A stretch of DNA of 64,000 bases from Streptosporangium pseudovulgare (GCF_014648055.1 NZ_BMQJ01000010.1:1-64000), one strand, 5' to 3'; shown: positions 26,697 to 34,826, counted from the first letter of the stretch. The notes: a model not told the origin generated them from the sequence alone. Numbers and translations: made by a program.

Positions 26697-27055
26697 ACCC
26701 CCGGCACGAGGCGAACAGGAACCCCCGGCAGGGCGCGCACCTGCTGATCGAGACGCGCGGCCCGTGGGAGGGCCCGGCGTGCGCCCGCTTCCTGGCCGAC
26801 GCCGTGGACCTGGCCCGCGGCGGCGACCGGGTGTGCGTCCTCCTCCTCCAGGACGGGGTCACCGCCGCCGTCGGCCGGCCGCTGCCGGAGGTGGAGACGC
26901 TGGTGGGGCTCGGGGCCGGGGTCTGGGTGGACCGCTTCTCCGTCGAGCAGCGGGCCCTTTCCAAGGTCCCCGCGGCCGGCGGGACGGAACAGGTGGAGAT
27001 GGACCGGGTCGCGGCCCTGCTGCTCGACCCCGGCGTCCGGGTGGTGTGGCACTGA
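26693..27055 (+). CDS. DsrH/TusB-like small protein
   Basis: A 120-residue protein. After a variable 16-residue leader, the pattern of a DsrE-superfamily Rossmann-like fold is visible: FLADAVDLARGGDRVCVLLLQDGVTAAV, then VETLVGLGAGVWVDRFSVEQRAL and a terminal DPGVRVVWH. The last element matches the end of DsrH/TusB subunits. In TusBCD, TusB is a non-catalytic subunit of a sulfur-relay heterohexamer. The assignment rests on fold pattern and on its position directly before TusD-like and TusC-like genes. ATGA and TGATG overlaps on either side. Confidence 0.6.
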   Translation: MNPRHEANRNPRQGAHLLIETRGPWEGPACARFLADAVDLARGGDRVCVLLLQDGVTAAVGRPLPEVETLVGLGAGVWVDRFSVEQRALSKVPAAGGTEQVEMDRVAALLLDPGVRVVWH

Positions 27056-27459
27056 TGGCGCGGATCCCCGAGACCGACGTACTGCTGGCGATCATGGGGG
27101 CGCCGCACTGCTCCGACCTGCTGACCAGCGCGCTGCGCCTGACCGAGGCCCTCGTCGACCGGGGCGGCACGGTCCAGGTGTGGACCTGCGGCTACGCCAC
27201 CATGCTCACCCAGCGGTCGCTGGGAGAGACCAAGCCGCGCAACGTCGTGGACTGGTCGCGCGACCACCCCTCCACCGCCGCCGTGGTGCGCGACCTGCTG
27301 GAGTCGCGAAGCGGCCTGGTCACCTGGTACTCGTGCCGGTTCTGCGGCGAGGAACGCGGCGTCTCCTCCCACATCCCCCAGGTCAGGGTGCGCCCGCCGT
27401 TCAAGTTCGGCGAGCACGTGGCCGCGGCGGGCAAAACGATCTTCCTCGGGGTGATCTGA
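27055..27459 (+). CDS. DsrE/TusD-like small protein with cysteines
   Basis: A 134-residue DsrE-family protein. The N-terminal half (VLLAIMGAPHCSDLLTSAL; VQVWTCGYATML) and the C-terminal WYSCRFCGEERGV followed by KFGEHVAAAGKTIFLGV follow the TusD/DsrE layout. A Cys of the CRFC motif (about residues 95-98) falls where TusD carries its persulfide-forming Cys. It is the only one of the three small proteins with such cysteines, as expected if it is the catalytic subunit. Coupled TGATG with the TusB-like gene. Confidence 0.62.
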   Translation: MARIPETDVLLAIMGAPHCSDLLTSALRLTEALVDRGGTVQVWTCGYATMLTQRSLGETKPRNVVDWSRDHPSTAAVVRDLLESRSGLVTWYSCRFCGEERGVSSHIPQVRVRPPFKFGEHVAAAGKTIFLGVI

Positions 27460-27483
27460 CGTGCTTCTCCGGAGTGATCCGAC

Positions 27484-27843
27484 ATGACCCGCTACCTCGC
27501 CGTCGTCGAACGCGGCTACCGGGGCTCGGTCGAGACCCAGTTCGCCGACGTGCTCTACCTCGTGCGCGAGCTGAACCGCCAGCTCGGCGGGCTCGACCTG
27601 AGCCTGCGCGGCCTCGCCGTGACCTACGCCGTGGACGCCGGGCCCGTCGGGCCCGCGGCGGGCGTGGACACCCTGCCCGACCCGCGCGCGTCGCTGCGCA
27701 CGCTGCTCGCCGAGGGAGTGGCGGTCTCCGTCGCCGACGCCGACCTCGACGCCGCCGGCGTGCCCGGCGACGTCCCGCTGCTCCCCGGCGTGGTGCGCGG
27801 CGCCGCCCGCTGGTCCGACTACCGGGCCGTCTGGTTCCTCTGA
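27484..27843 (+). CDS. DsrF/TusC-like small protein
   Basis: A 119-residue protein without cysteine. It begins TRYLAVVERGYRGSVETQFADVLYLV and ends LLPGVVRGAARWSDYRAVWFL; the closing aromatic strand resembles the ADYDVVLTF-like end of TusC/DsrF. The middle, VAVSVADADLDAAGVPGD, matches the DsrE-family strand-loop-helix. GGAG precedes its ATG, 24 bases after the TusD-like gene. With the two preceding genes it completes a TusB-TusD-TusC-like set inside the cluster. Confidence 0.58.
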   Translation: MTRYLAVVERGYRGSVETQFADVLYLVRELNRQLGGLDLSLRGLAVTYAVDAGPVGPAAGVDTLPDPRASLRTLLAEGVAVSVADADLDAAGVPGDVPLLPGVVRGAARWSDYRAVWFL

Positions 27844-27872
27844 ACGCCCTGTTCCTCTCGAAGGAGAATCCG

Positions 27873-28907
27873 GTGACCACCACTCACCCCGTCATCGCCG
27901 CCTGGTCCGCGGTCTCCCCGCTGGGGATGGGCCGCGCCGCGTTCACCGAGGGCCTGCGCGCGGGCCGTACCGCCGCGGCGCCGGTGGACCCCGGCTGGGA
28001 CGCCCCGGTCGAGGAGGCGTGCCTGGTCCCCGGCTTCGACGTCAAGGCCGTCCTGGGCCGCAAGGGCACCCGGTCGATGGACCGCGTCACCGGCCTGGCC
28101 GTCACGGCCGTCGGGCAGCTCCTCGACGGCGCCCGGGGCGACGAGCGCACCGCGCTGGTGCTGGGCACCAGCACCGGCAGCGCGCAGAGCATCATGGACT
28201 TCACCCGCGACTCGCTCACCGGGGCGCGCCCCCACCTGGTGGACCCGGCCCGCTTCCCCAACACGGTGATGAACTGCGCCGCGGGCCAGTGCGCCATCTG
28301 GCACGGGATCCAGGGGCCCAACGTCACCCTCGCCGCGGGACGCGCCTCGGGCCTGCTGGCCCTGCGCTACGCCCTGCGGCTGCAGCGCAACGACCACGCC
28401 GAGGCGGTCCTGGTCGGCGCGGTGGAGGAGTTCTCCCACGCCCGCGCGTGGCTGGAGCACCGCGCCCGCACCCCCGCCGGCCTGCTCGGCGAGGGGTGCG
28501 CGGTGCTGCGGCTGGAACGCCGCGGCGACGGCCCGGCGGAGGTCCTCGGCGTCGAGACCGCCGTGTACCACGAACCCGCCGCCGTCGGCCCCACCGTCAC
28601 CGGCCTGGTCGCCCGCGCCCTCGCGCGCGCCGGCGTCACCGCGGACGACGTCACGCTGCTCAGCCACTCCGGCATGGACGGCGAAGCCGACGGCGCGCGT
28701 GCCGCGCTGCCCGGCGCGGAGACCGTGCCGTGCGCCGAGGTGATCGGCGACACCTCCGCCGCCTCCGCGGCGTTCCAGGTCGCCGCGGTGCTGGCCGCGG
28801 CGGAGAACCACCCCGAGCCTGCCCCCCGTACGGCCGTCGTCACCGCGGTCGACCACGACGGCGTGGCCGCGGCCGCCGTCCTGCGGCTGCGACGGCCGAC
28901 CACCTGA
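27873..28907 (+). CDS. Ketosynthase-like protein lacking the catalytic Cys (Cys to Arg, second)
   Basis: A 344-residue KS-family protein with a clear N-terminal KS opening (VIAAWSAVSPLGMG) and VLGTSTGSAQSIMDF before the active site. The nucleophile motif is LAAGRASGLLAL, with Arg157 replacing Cys; the His motifs are degenerate (LLSHSGMDG). The GTG start has AAGGAG upstream. It follows the DsrE-like trio, not a KS, so its partner may be encoded elsewhere in the cluster. Its stop is part of a 30-bp repeat array. Confidence 0.75.
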   Translation: MTTTHPVIAAWSAVSPLGMGRAAFTEGLRAGRTAAAPVDPGWDAPVEEACLVPGFDVKAVLGRKGTRSMDRVTGLAVTAVGQLLDGARGDERTALVLGTSTGSAQSIMDFTRDSLTGARPHLVDPARFPNTVMNCAAGQCAIWHGIQGPNVTLAAGRASGLLALRYALRLQRNDHAEAVLVGAVEEFSHARAWLEHRARTPAGLLGEGCAVLRLERRGDGPAEVLGVETAVYHEPAAVGPTVTGLVARALARAGVTADDVTLLSHSGMDGEADGARAALPGAETVPCAEVIGDTSAASAAFQVAAVLAAAENHPEPAPRTAVVTAVDHDGVAAAAVLRLRRPTT

Positions 28908-29010
28908 GCGCCGCGTCCGCGACGGCCGAACACATGAAAGCCGCGGCTGCGGCGGCCGACCACCTGAGAGTCGCGGCTGCGGCGGCCGAACACATGAGAG
29001 GAGGTCCGAT
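28891..29010 (+). repeat. 30-bp tandem repeats across a gene junction
   Basis: Four units of exactly 30 bp begin at 28891, 28921, 28951 and 28981 (GACGGCCGACCACCTGAGCG and variants), the last one diverging into the GAGAGGAGG ribosome site of the next gene. The unit contains the KS-like stop codon. In the frame of the carboxylase gene the array would read as a 10-residue repeat (ATADHLSAAS, ATAEHMKAAA, AAADHLRVAA, AAAEHMRGGP), with in-frame ATGs at 28934 and 28994. Confidence 0.9.
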
Positions 29011-30865
29011 GGTCCTCAACCGTCAAGGTCAGGCGATCCTGACGCGCATCACGGCACTGCCCGACGGGACGTGGACGGCGTGCCGCGGGTGCGGCGCCGT
29101 ACTGCACGACGGCAGGCTGCGCAACGCGGCCGGCGTGTGCCCCGAGTGCGGGCACCACGGCAGGATCGGGGCGCGGGAGCGCATCGCCCGGCTCGCCGAC
29201 CCCGGGTCGTTCGACGAGCACCACGCCGACGCCGCCGGCGGTGACCCGCTGGAGTTCACCGACCGGCTCCCCTACACCGACCGGCTGGCCCGCGCCCGGA
29301 AGAACACCGGCGAGGACGAGGCCGCCGTGGTCGGCACCGCGCTGATGGGCGGCAACCCCGTCGTGCTCGCCGTACTGGACTTCGCCTTCCTCGGCGGCAG
29401 CATGGGCTCGGTCGTCGGAGAGAAGATCGCCTACGCCGCCGAGCTGGCCGCGGCGGGCCGGATCCCGCTGATCACGGTGGCGGCCTCCGGCGGCGCGCGG
29501 ATGCAGGAGGGCGTCCTGTCGCTGCTGCAGATGTCCAAGACCGCGGCCGCCGTCGGCCGGATGCGCGCCGCCGGCGTGCCGTTCGTCAGCGTGCTGACCG
29601 ACCCCGTGTACGGCGGCGTGTCCGCCAGCTTCGCCGCCCTCGGAGACGTGATCATCGCCGAGACCGGCACCCGCGCCGGGTTCGCGGGCCGGCAGGTCAT
29701 CGAGCAGACGATCCGCCAGAAGCTGCCCGACCGGTTCCAGACCGCGGGCTTCCTGCACGAACACGGCCACCTGGACATGGTCCTCACCCGGCCGGAGCTG
29801 GAGCTGACCCTGCGCGACCTCGTCGCCTTCCACGCCGCGGCCGGAAGAAGTCCCGCGTCCGCCGGACGCGCCGGGCCCGCGCCGGAGACCGCCGGGGAGA
29901 CCGATCCCTGGGAGGCCGTACGGCTGGCCCGCCATCCCGCCCGGCCCAACGCCCTCGCCTACATCGAGCGGATCTTCACCCGGTTCGTCCCGCTGTCCGG
30001 GGACCGCTGGTCCGGCGACGACGAGGCCGTGGTGGGCGGGCTCGCCTGGCTCGACGACGCGCCCGTGGTGGTCGTCGCGCACTGCAAGGGACGCGACACC
30101 CCGGAGAACGTGCGCCGCAACTTCGGCATGCCGCACCCGCACGGCTACCGCAAGGCCATGCGCCTGATGACGCTGGCCGAACGGTTCGGCGTGCCCGTGG
30201 TGACCCTGGTGGACACCCCCGGCGCCTACCCCGGCGCGAAGGCGGAGGAGGACAACCAGAGCGGCGCGATCGCCGAGACGCTGGTGCTCTCCGCGGGGCT
30301 GCGCGTGCCGATCGTCACCGTGGTCACCGGCGAGGGGGGCAGCGGCGGCGCGCTGGCCCTGGCCACCGGCGACCGGCTGCTCATGCAGCAGAACGCGGTC
30401 TACTCCGTCATCAGCCCCGAGGGCTGCGCCACGATCCTGTTCGGCGACGCGGGCCGGGCGCCCGACGCCGCCCGCGCGCTGCGGATGGGCGCGCCGCAGG
30501 TCCACCGGCTCGGCGTGGCCGACGAATTGGTGCCCGAGCCCGACGGTGGCGCGCACACCGACCCCGACGCGGCCGCCGCCGCCATCGCCGAGGCCCTGCG
30601 CCGCGCCCTCGGCGAACTGCTGCCCGTCGCCCCCGACGACCTGGTGGCGGCGCGTTACCGCCGCCTGCGGTCGTTCGGGTCGATGACCCTGCCCGGCCCG
30701 GACGCCGCGCTCCTGCCCGCCGGGAACACCCCGGGCACCCCGGGCACCCCGGGCACCCCGGACGCCGGGGACACCGAGGACGCCGGGGACACCGGGGACA
30801 CCGGGGACACCGGGGACACCGGGCGGGAGCCGACGTCCGACATCGTGGAGAACGCCAATGTCTGA
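29009..30865 (+). CDS. accDA: Acetyl-CoA carboxylase carboxyltransferase, fused AccD-AccA
   Basis: A 618-residue fusion. The AccD half has a four-Cys zinc finger (Cys25, Cys28, Cys44, Cys47) and SGGARMQEG; the AccA half (from about 300) has KGRDTPENVRRNFGM, DTPGAYPGAKAEE and GEGGSGGALALA. It transfers the carboxyl group from carboxybiotin to acetyl-CoA to give malonyl-CoA, supplying the cluster's extender. The ATG at 29009 follows a near-perfect GAGAGGAGG. The C-terminal 45 residues are a GTP/GDT low-complexity repeat absent from ordinary AccA. It overlaps accB by 8 bases. Confidence 0.93.
   Translation: MVLNRQGQAILTRITALPDGTWTACRGCGAVLHDGRLRNAAGVCPECGHHGRIGARERIARLADPGSFDEHHADAAGGDPLEFTDRLPYTDRLARARKNTGEDEAAVVGTALMGGNPVVLAVLDFAFLGGSMGSVVGEKIAYAAELAAAGRIPLITVAASGGARMQEGVLSLLQMSKTAAAVGRMRAAGVPFVSVLTDPVYGGVSASFAALGDVIIAETGTRAGFAGRQVIEQTIRQKLPDRFQTAGFLHEHGHLDMVLTRPELELTLRDLVAFHAAAGRSPASAGRAGPAPETAGETDPWEAVRLARHPARPNALAYIERIFTRFVPLSGDRWSGDDEAVVGGLAWLDDAPVVVVAHCKGRDTPENVRRNFGMPHPHGYRKAMRLMTLAERFGVPVVTLVDTPGAYPGAKAEEDNQSGAIAETLVLSAGLRVPIVTVVTGEGGSGGALALATGDRLLMQQNAVYSVISPEGCATILFGDAGRAPDAARALRMGAPQVHRLGVADELVPEPDGGAHTDPDAAAAAIAEALRRALGELLPVAPDDLVAARYRRLRSFGSMTLPGPDAALLPAGNTPGTPGTPGTPDAGDTEDAGDTGDTGDTGDTGREPTSDIVENANV
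30725..30823 (+). repeat. 9-bp repeats in the accDA 3' end
   Basis: GGCACCCCG units followed by GACACCGGG-type units, in register with codons, encode (GTP)n and (GDT)n at the C-terminus of the carboxyltransferase. They lie outside the catalytic domains. Confidence 0.85.
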
Positions 30866-31349
30866 GCACAACCCGGGCCGGCTCGTCGAGCAGGTCCGCG
30901 AACTGGTCGAACTCGTGCACGCCACCTCTGTCCGCAGCCTGCGGGTCGAGTCCGGCGCGTTCCGCGTCGAGATCGAGAACGCCCTGCCCGCCGTCGCCGC
31001 GCAGGCCCTCGCCGTGACGGACGCGGCCCCGCCGGCCGTGGCGGTCCCCGCCGCGACCCCGGCGGCTCCGGCGAACCCGGTGAACCCGGTGGCCCCGGCG
31101 GCGCCCGCCGGCACCGAGGTGCGGGCGCCGCTGGTCGGGGTCTTCTACCGCCGCCCCGCCCCCGGCGAGCCGCCGTTCGTCGACGTCGGCACCCCGGTCG
31201 AGAAGGGCAGGCAGCTCGGCATCGTCGAGGCGATGAAGATGATGAACCCGGTCACCGCCGACCGCGCGGGCGTCGTGCTGGAGATCCTGGCCGAGGACGG
31301 CGACGTCGTCGAGTACGACCAGCCGATGTTCCTGCTCGGGGCGGGCTGA
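30858..31349 (+). CDS. accB: Biotin carboxyl carrier protein
   Basis: A 163-residue BCCP. The N-terminal region (residues 1-55) is the usual helical segment, residues 56-90 are an Ala/Pro/Val-rich flexible linker, and the lipoyl-like domain (95-163) ends with EAMKMMN, Lys127 being the biotinylated residue, and GDVVEYDQPMFLL. It shuttles carboxybiotin between AccC and the fused AccDA. ATG lies 8 bases inside the accDA end, so translation is coupled. Confidence 0.95.
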   Translation: MSEHNPGRLVEQVRELVELVHATSVRSLRVESGAFRVEIENALPAVAAQALAVTDAAPPAVAVPAATPAAPANPVNPVAPAAPAGTEVRAPLVGVFYRRPAPGEPPFVDVGTPVEKGRQLGIVEAMKMMNPVTADRAGVVLEILAEDGDVVEYDQPMFLLGAG

Positions 31350-31350
31350 C

Positions 31351-32808
31351 ATGCGGGCCGACACACGAACCGGCACGCGGGCCGGCAGCCGGACCGACGT
31401 GCGGGCCGACGCACAGGCGGACGTGCGGGCGGATGTACGGACCGACGTACGGGCCGGCACGGACGGGAACCCGATCGGCACCGTCATGGTGTGCAACCGC
31501 GGCGAGATCGCCGTGCGGATCGTGCGGGCCTGCAGGGACCTCGGGATCCGCGCGGTGGTCGCGCACTCCACCGCCGACCGCGACAGCCTGGCCGTGCGCC
31601 TCGCCGACGAGGCGGTGTGCGTCGGACCCGGCCCCTCGGCGCGCAGCTACCTGAACATCCCGGCGATCCTCTACGCGTGTGCCCGCACCGGCGCCGACGC
31701 CGTCCACCCCGGCTACGGCTTCCTGTCGGAGAACGCCGTGTTCGCCAGGGCGTGCGCCGAGGCGGGCGTGCGGTTCATCGGCCCGCCCGCCGAGCTGATC
31801 GCGCTGATGGGCGACAAGATCACCGCCAGGGCCGCGATGCGCGACGCCGGGGTGCCCGTGCTCCCCGGCTCGGACGGCCCCGTCGCCTCGGCGCGGGACG
31901 CCGCCCGGATCGCCGCCGAGATCGGCTACCCGGTGGTCGTCAAGGCCGCCGCGGGCGGCGGCGGGCGCGGCATCGCCATCGTGCACGACCCCGACGACCT
32001 GCCGGAGGCCTACCGGTCCACGGTCGCCGCCGCACGCACCCTGTTCCACGACGAGCGCGTCTACCTGGAGAAGTTCGTCTCCGCCGCCCGGCACGTCGAG
32101 GTGCAGGTGCTCGGCGACGCCCACGGCTCCATCGTCCACCTCGGCGAACGCGACTGCTCGGTGCAGCGCAGGCAGCAGAAGCTGGTGGAGGAGTCGCCCT
32201 CGCCGTTCCTCGACGACGCCGGCCGCGCCGCGCTGTGCGAGGCGGCGGTGGCCGGGGCCGAGGCGATCGGCTACGTCAGCGCCGGCACCTTCGAGTTCCT
32301 CGTGGACGGCGCCGGCCGGCCGTACTTCATCGAGATGAACACCCGCCTGCAGGTGGAGCACCCGGTGACCGAGGAGCGCACCGGGGTCGACGTCGTGCAG
32401 TGGATGATCCGGGTGGCCGCGGGCGAACGGCTCACCGTGTCCCAGGCCGACATCGTGCCCGCGGGCCACTCGATCGAGGCGCGGATCAACGCCGAGGACC
32501 CCTCAGCCGGCTGGGCCGGCTCGGCCGGGGCCATCGACCGGCTCGTGCTGCCCGGCGGCCCCGGTGTCCGGGTGGACACCCACGCCTACGGCGGATACGT
32601 CGTGCCCCCCTACTACGACTCCCTGCTCGCCAAGGTGATCGTCTCGGCGCCGACCCGGGAGCTGGCCCTGCGCCGGCTCGGCCGCGCCCTGGACGAGTTC
32701 TCCTGCTCCGGCGTGCGGACCAACGTGGACTTCCACCGGCGGCTGGTCCGCGATGAGCGCTTCCGCGCCGGGGACTACCGGCTCGACATCGTCGAGTCGG
32801 TCCTCTGA
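31351..32808 (+). CDS. accC: Biotin carboxylase AccC with repetitive N-terminal extension
   Basis: A 485-residue biotin carboxylase: CNRGEIAVRIVRA at the true domain start (about residue 48), HPGYGFLSENAVFA, the Gly-rich ATP loop AAAGGGGRGI (about 204-213), and EMNTRLQVEHPVTEE. It carboxylates biotin on AccB using ATP and bicarbonate. Ordinary AccC begins within a few residues of the NRGE motif; here about 45 repetitive residues (RADVRTDVRAG-like) precede it. The ATG one base after accB is used because of spacing, but no ribosome site is seen and a later start (for example 31486) is possible. Confidence 0.92.
   Translation: MRADTRTGTRAGSRTDVRADAQADVRADVRTDVRAGTDGNPIGTVMVCNRGEIAVRIVRACRDLGIRAVVAHSTADRDSLAVRLADEAVCVGPGPSARSYLNIPAILYACARTGADAVHPGYGFLSENAVFARACAEAGVRFIGPPAELIALMGDKITARAAMRDAGVPVLPGSDGPVASARDAARIAAEIGYPVVVKAAAGGGGRGIAIVHDPDDLPEAYRSTVAAARTLFHDERVYLEKFVSAARHVEVQVLGDAHGSIVHLGERDCSVQRRQQKLVEESPSPFLDDAGRAALCEAAVAGAEAIGYVSAGTFEFLVDGAGRPYFIEMNTRLQVEHPVTEERTGVDVVQWMIRVAAGERLTVSQADIVPAGHSIEARINAEDPSAGWAGSAGAIDRLVLPGGPGVRVDTHAYGGYVVPPYYDSLLAKVIVSAPTRELALRRLGRALDEFSCSGVRTNVDFHRRLVRDERFRAGDYRLDIVESVL
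31354..31460 (+). repeat. 12-bp-type repeats at the accC 5' end
   Basis: Imperfect repeats of GACGTGCGGGCC/GACGTACGGACC fill the first 110 bases of the accC frame and encode a run of Arg-Ala/Thr-Asp-Val units with no counterpart in biotin carboxylases. Confidence 0.8.
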
Positions 32809-32854
32809 ACCCTCACCCATCTCTCGAAACTCTCTCGAACCCGGAGGATTTCCC

Positions 32855-33106
32855 ATGTCCACTGCCACCCTGGACCGTGAGGACCTGCGCACCACCGTCG
32901 CCGACGTGCTCGACGTCGACGTCGACGAGGTCACCGACGACGTCGACTTCATCGAGGACCTCGGCGTCGACTCGCTGATGGCCCTGGAGGTCATGGTCGT
33001 TCTGGAGAAGAAGTACGGCGTCAAGATCGCCGAATCGGAGCTGCGCGAGGTCACGAACCTCACCAAGGCGTACGACCTGATCACCGAGAAGCTGAAGGCC
33101 GCCTGA
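32855..33106 (+). CDS. Acyl carrier protein (second of two)
   Basis: An 83-residue ACP with canonical GVDSLMALEV; Ser40 is the phosphopantetheine site. The sequence is strongly acidic (DVLDVDVDEVTDDVDF). CCGGAGGA precedes the ATG and the first dehydratase overlaps its stop (TGATG). It lies next to the dehydratase pair and FabG, so it probably carries the chain during beta-carbon processing. Confidence 0.94.
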   Translation: MSTATLDREDLRTTVADVLDVDVDEVTDDVDFIEDLGVDSLMALEVMVVLEKKYGVKIAESELREVTNLTKAYDLITEKLKAA

Positions 33107-33546
33107 TGGCCGCGCCCGACATCGACGGCCGGACTGGCGGCCCGGCCGTCAGTCCGGTCACCGGGTCGGCCGTCAGCCCGGTCACCGGGCCGGTCACGGT
33201 GCTGGAGCACACCGGCTCCCGCGCCGTCACCGAGGTCGAGGCCGACGCCGGCCAGCAGGTCTTCCCCGGCCACTACCCGGGGTTCCCGATCTTCCCGGGC
33301 GTCTGCGTGGTGGAGTGCGTCCACCTGGGCGCCCAGGCCGCGCCGCCGGTGCCGGGCGTCCGCCTGGACCTGGTGGCGGTGCAGTCCACCCGGTTCCAGA
33401 GCCCCGTCCTCCCCGGCGACACGGTCCGCTCCGAGGCCGACTGGGCGGCCGACGGGGACGGCTGGATCCACCGGGCCAAGGTGCGCACCACCCGGGGCCC
33501 GGCCGCCCAGGTGCGGCTGCGCTACCGCGTCGTGGAGGACCGATGA
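33106..33546 (+). CDS. FabZ-like hotdog dehydratase, subunit 1
   Basis: A 146-residue single hotdog protein. FPGHYPGFPIFPGVCVVE contains the catalytic-type His and the downstream Glu in the pattern of FabZ/FabA-like dehydratases. The N-terminal 30 residues include a duplicated AVSPVTGS/AVSPVTGP from a 24-bp repeat and are not part of the fold. Small hotdog pairs in dissociated polyene-type PKS systems work as heterodimers; the next gene (ATGA overlap) would be its partner. Confidence 0.78.
   Translation: MAAPDIDGRTGGPAVSPVTGSAVSPVTGPVTVLEHTGSRAVTEVEADAGQQVFPGHYPGFPIFPGVCVVECVHLGAQAAPPVPGVRLDLVAVQSTRFQSPVLPGDTVRSEADWAADGDGWIHRAKVRTTRGPAAQVRLRYRVVEDR
33143..33190 (+). repeat. 24-bp tandem repeat in a dehydratase 5' end
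   Basis: Two copies with a 24-bp period (CGGCCGTCAGTCCGGTCACC at 33143 and its near-copy at 33167) encode AVSPVTGS and AVSPVTGP in frame. Confidence 0.85.
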
Positions 33547-34076
33547 CCACGGTGGAGAACGAGGACCGGATGATCGCGCTCACCGCCGCGACCGCCGCCC
33601 TGGGCCTCGCGGACATCAAGAGGGTGCTGCCGCACCGCTACCCGATGCTCCTGGTGGACCGGGTCACCGACCTGGTGCCCGGGGTCGGGCTCACCGCGTA
33701 CAAGGCGGTGACGGCCAACGAGCCGTGGTACCGGGACCTCGCCGACGACGCCGACCCCGCCTACCCGCGGACGCTGCTGGTGGAGTCCTGGTGCCAGGCC
33801 GCGGGCGTGCTGGTCGCCTGGGCCGAGCCCAACCCGGACGTGCTCAGCGGCCAGGTGATGCTCTTCGGCGGCATGGCGGACATCGAGTTCTCCGCCCCGG
33901 TACTGCCCGGAGACGTGCTGGAGCACCGCGTACGGCTGATGCGCGCGCTCAGCGACACCGTTCTGTTCGAGGGGGAGAGCCTCGTCGGCGGCGAACCCGT
34001 ACTGCGCGTCGGCCGCGTCGTGATGGCGATGCGGCCCGCCGAGGAACTGTCCCCGCACGACCGGCAGAGCCGGTAG
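33543..34076 (+). CDS. FabZ/FabA-like hotdog dehydratase, subunit 2
   Basis: A 177-residue hotdog protein: IKRVLPHRYPMLLVDRV (His in the FabZ position) and LLVESWCQAAGVLVAW, with Glu in the ES.CQ motif. It should dehydrate beta-hydroxyacyl-ACP to the trans-2-enoyl form, alone or with subunit 1. Coupled to subunit 1 by ATGA; the FabG gene starts 12 bases downstream. Confidence 0.82.
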   Translation: MTTVENEDRMIALTAATAALGLADIKRVLPHRYPMLLVDRVTDLVPGVGLTAYKAVTANEPWYRDLADDADPAYPRTLLVESWCQAAGVLVAWAEPNPDVLSGQVMLFGGMADIEFSAPVLPGDVLEHRVRLMRALSDTVLFEGESLVGGEPVLRVGRVVMAMRPAEELSPHDRQSR

Positions 34077-34088
34077 AGGAGGAAGACC

Positions 34089-34826
34089 GTGCCGAATCGA
34101 ATCGCCCTGGTCACCGGGGGATCGCGGGGGATAGGCCGCGCCACCGTCCTGCGGCTGGCCCGGGACGGCTTCGACGTCGCCTTCTGCCACCGCTCCAGCC
34201 CGGACAAGGCCGGGGAGTTGGAGAAGGAGATCGGCGAGCTGGGGGTGCGCGCCCTGGCGTGGCAGTGCGACGTGGCCGACCACGCCGCCGTGCGCGAACT
34301 GGTGTCGGTCGTCACCGAGCGCCTCGGCGCCGTCGACGTCCTGGTCACCTCCGCGGGCATCGTGCGAGACAACCCGCTCATGATGATGAGCGAGGAGGAC
34401 TGGAACAGCGTGATCGGCACCAACCTCGACGGCACGTTCAACGCGTGCCGCTCGGTGGTGTTCGAGATGATGAAGCGCCGCTCCGGCAGCATCGTCAACA
34501 TCTCGTCGGTGGCGGGCGTCCACGGCAACCCCACGCAGTCGAACTACTCGGCGTCCAAGGCGGGGATCATCGGTTTCAGCCGGGCCCTGGCCAAGGAGGT
34601 CGGGCGCTACGGCATCCGGGTGAACGTGGTGGCGCCCGGGTTCATCGAGACCGACATGACCGCCGGCCTGCCGGACAAGGTCAGGGAGGCGGCCCTGAAG
34701 AACATCCCGCTCGGCCGGCTCGGCCGGGCCGAGGAGATCGCCGACATGGTGTCCTACCTGGTCTCCGACCGGGCCGCCTACGTCACCGGCGCGGTCATGC
34801 AGATCGACGGCGGGATCGTGCTGTGA
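34089..34826 (+). CDS. fabG: 3-oxoacyl-ACP reductase (FabG-like)
   Basis: A 245-residue SDR with TGGSRGIG cofactor loop (residues 9-16), NISSVAG Ser, NYSASKAG Tyr-Lys pair (Y-x3-K) and the C-terminal GAVMQIDGGIVL. It is FabG in length and pattern and should reduce the beta-keto group of the ACP-bound chain with NADPH. The GTG start has AGGAGGAAG seven bases upstream. Its stop overlaps the HCCA-isomerase-like gene by GTGA. Confidence 0.92.
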   Translation: MPNRIALVTGGSRGIGRATVLRLARDGFDVAFCHRSSPDKAGELEKEIGELGVRALAWQCDVADHAAVRELVSVVTERLGAVDVLVTSAGIVRDNPLMMMSEEDWNSVIGTNLDGTFNACRSVVFEMMKRRSGSIVNISSVAGVHGNPTQSNYSASKAGIIGFSRALAKEVGRYGIRVNVVAPGFIETDMTAGLPDKVREAALKNIPLGRLGRAEEIADMVSYLVSDRAAYVTGAVMQIDGGIVL

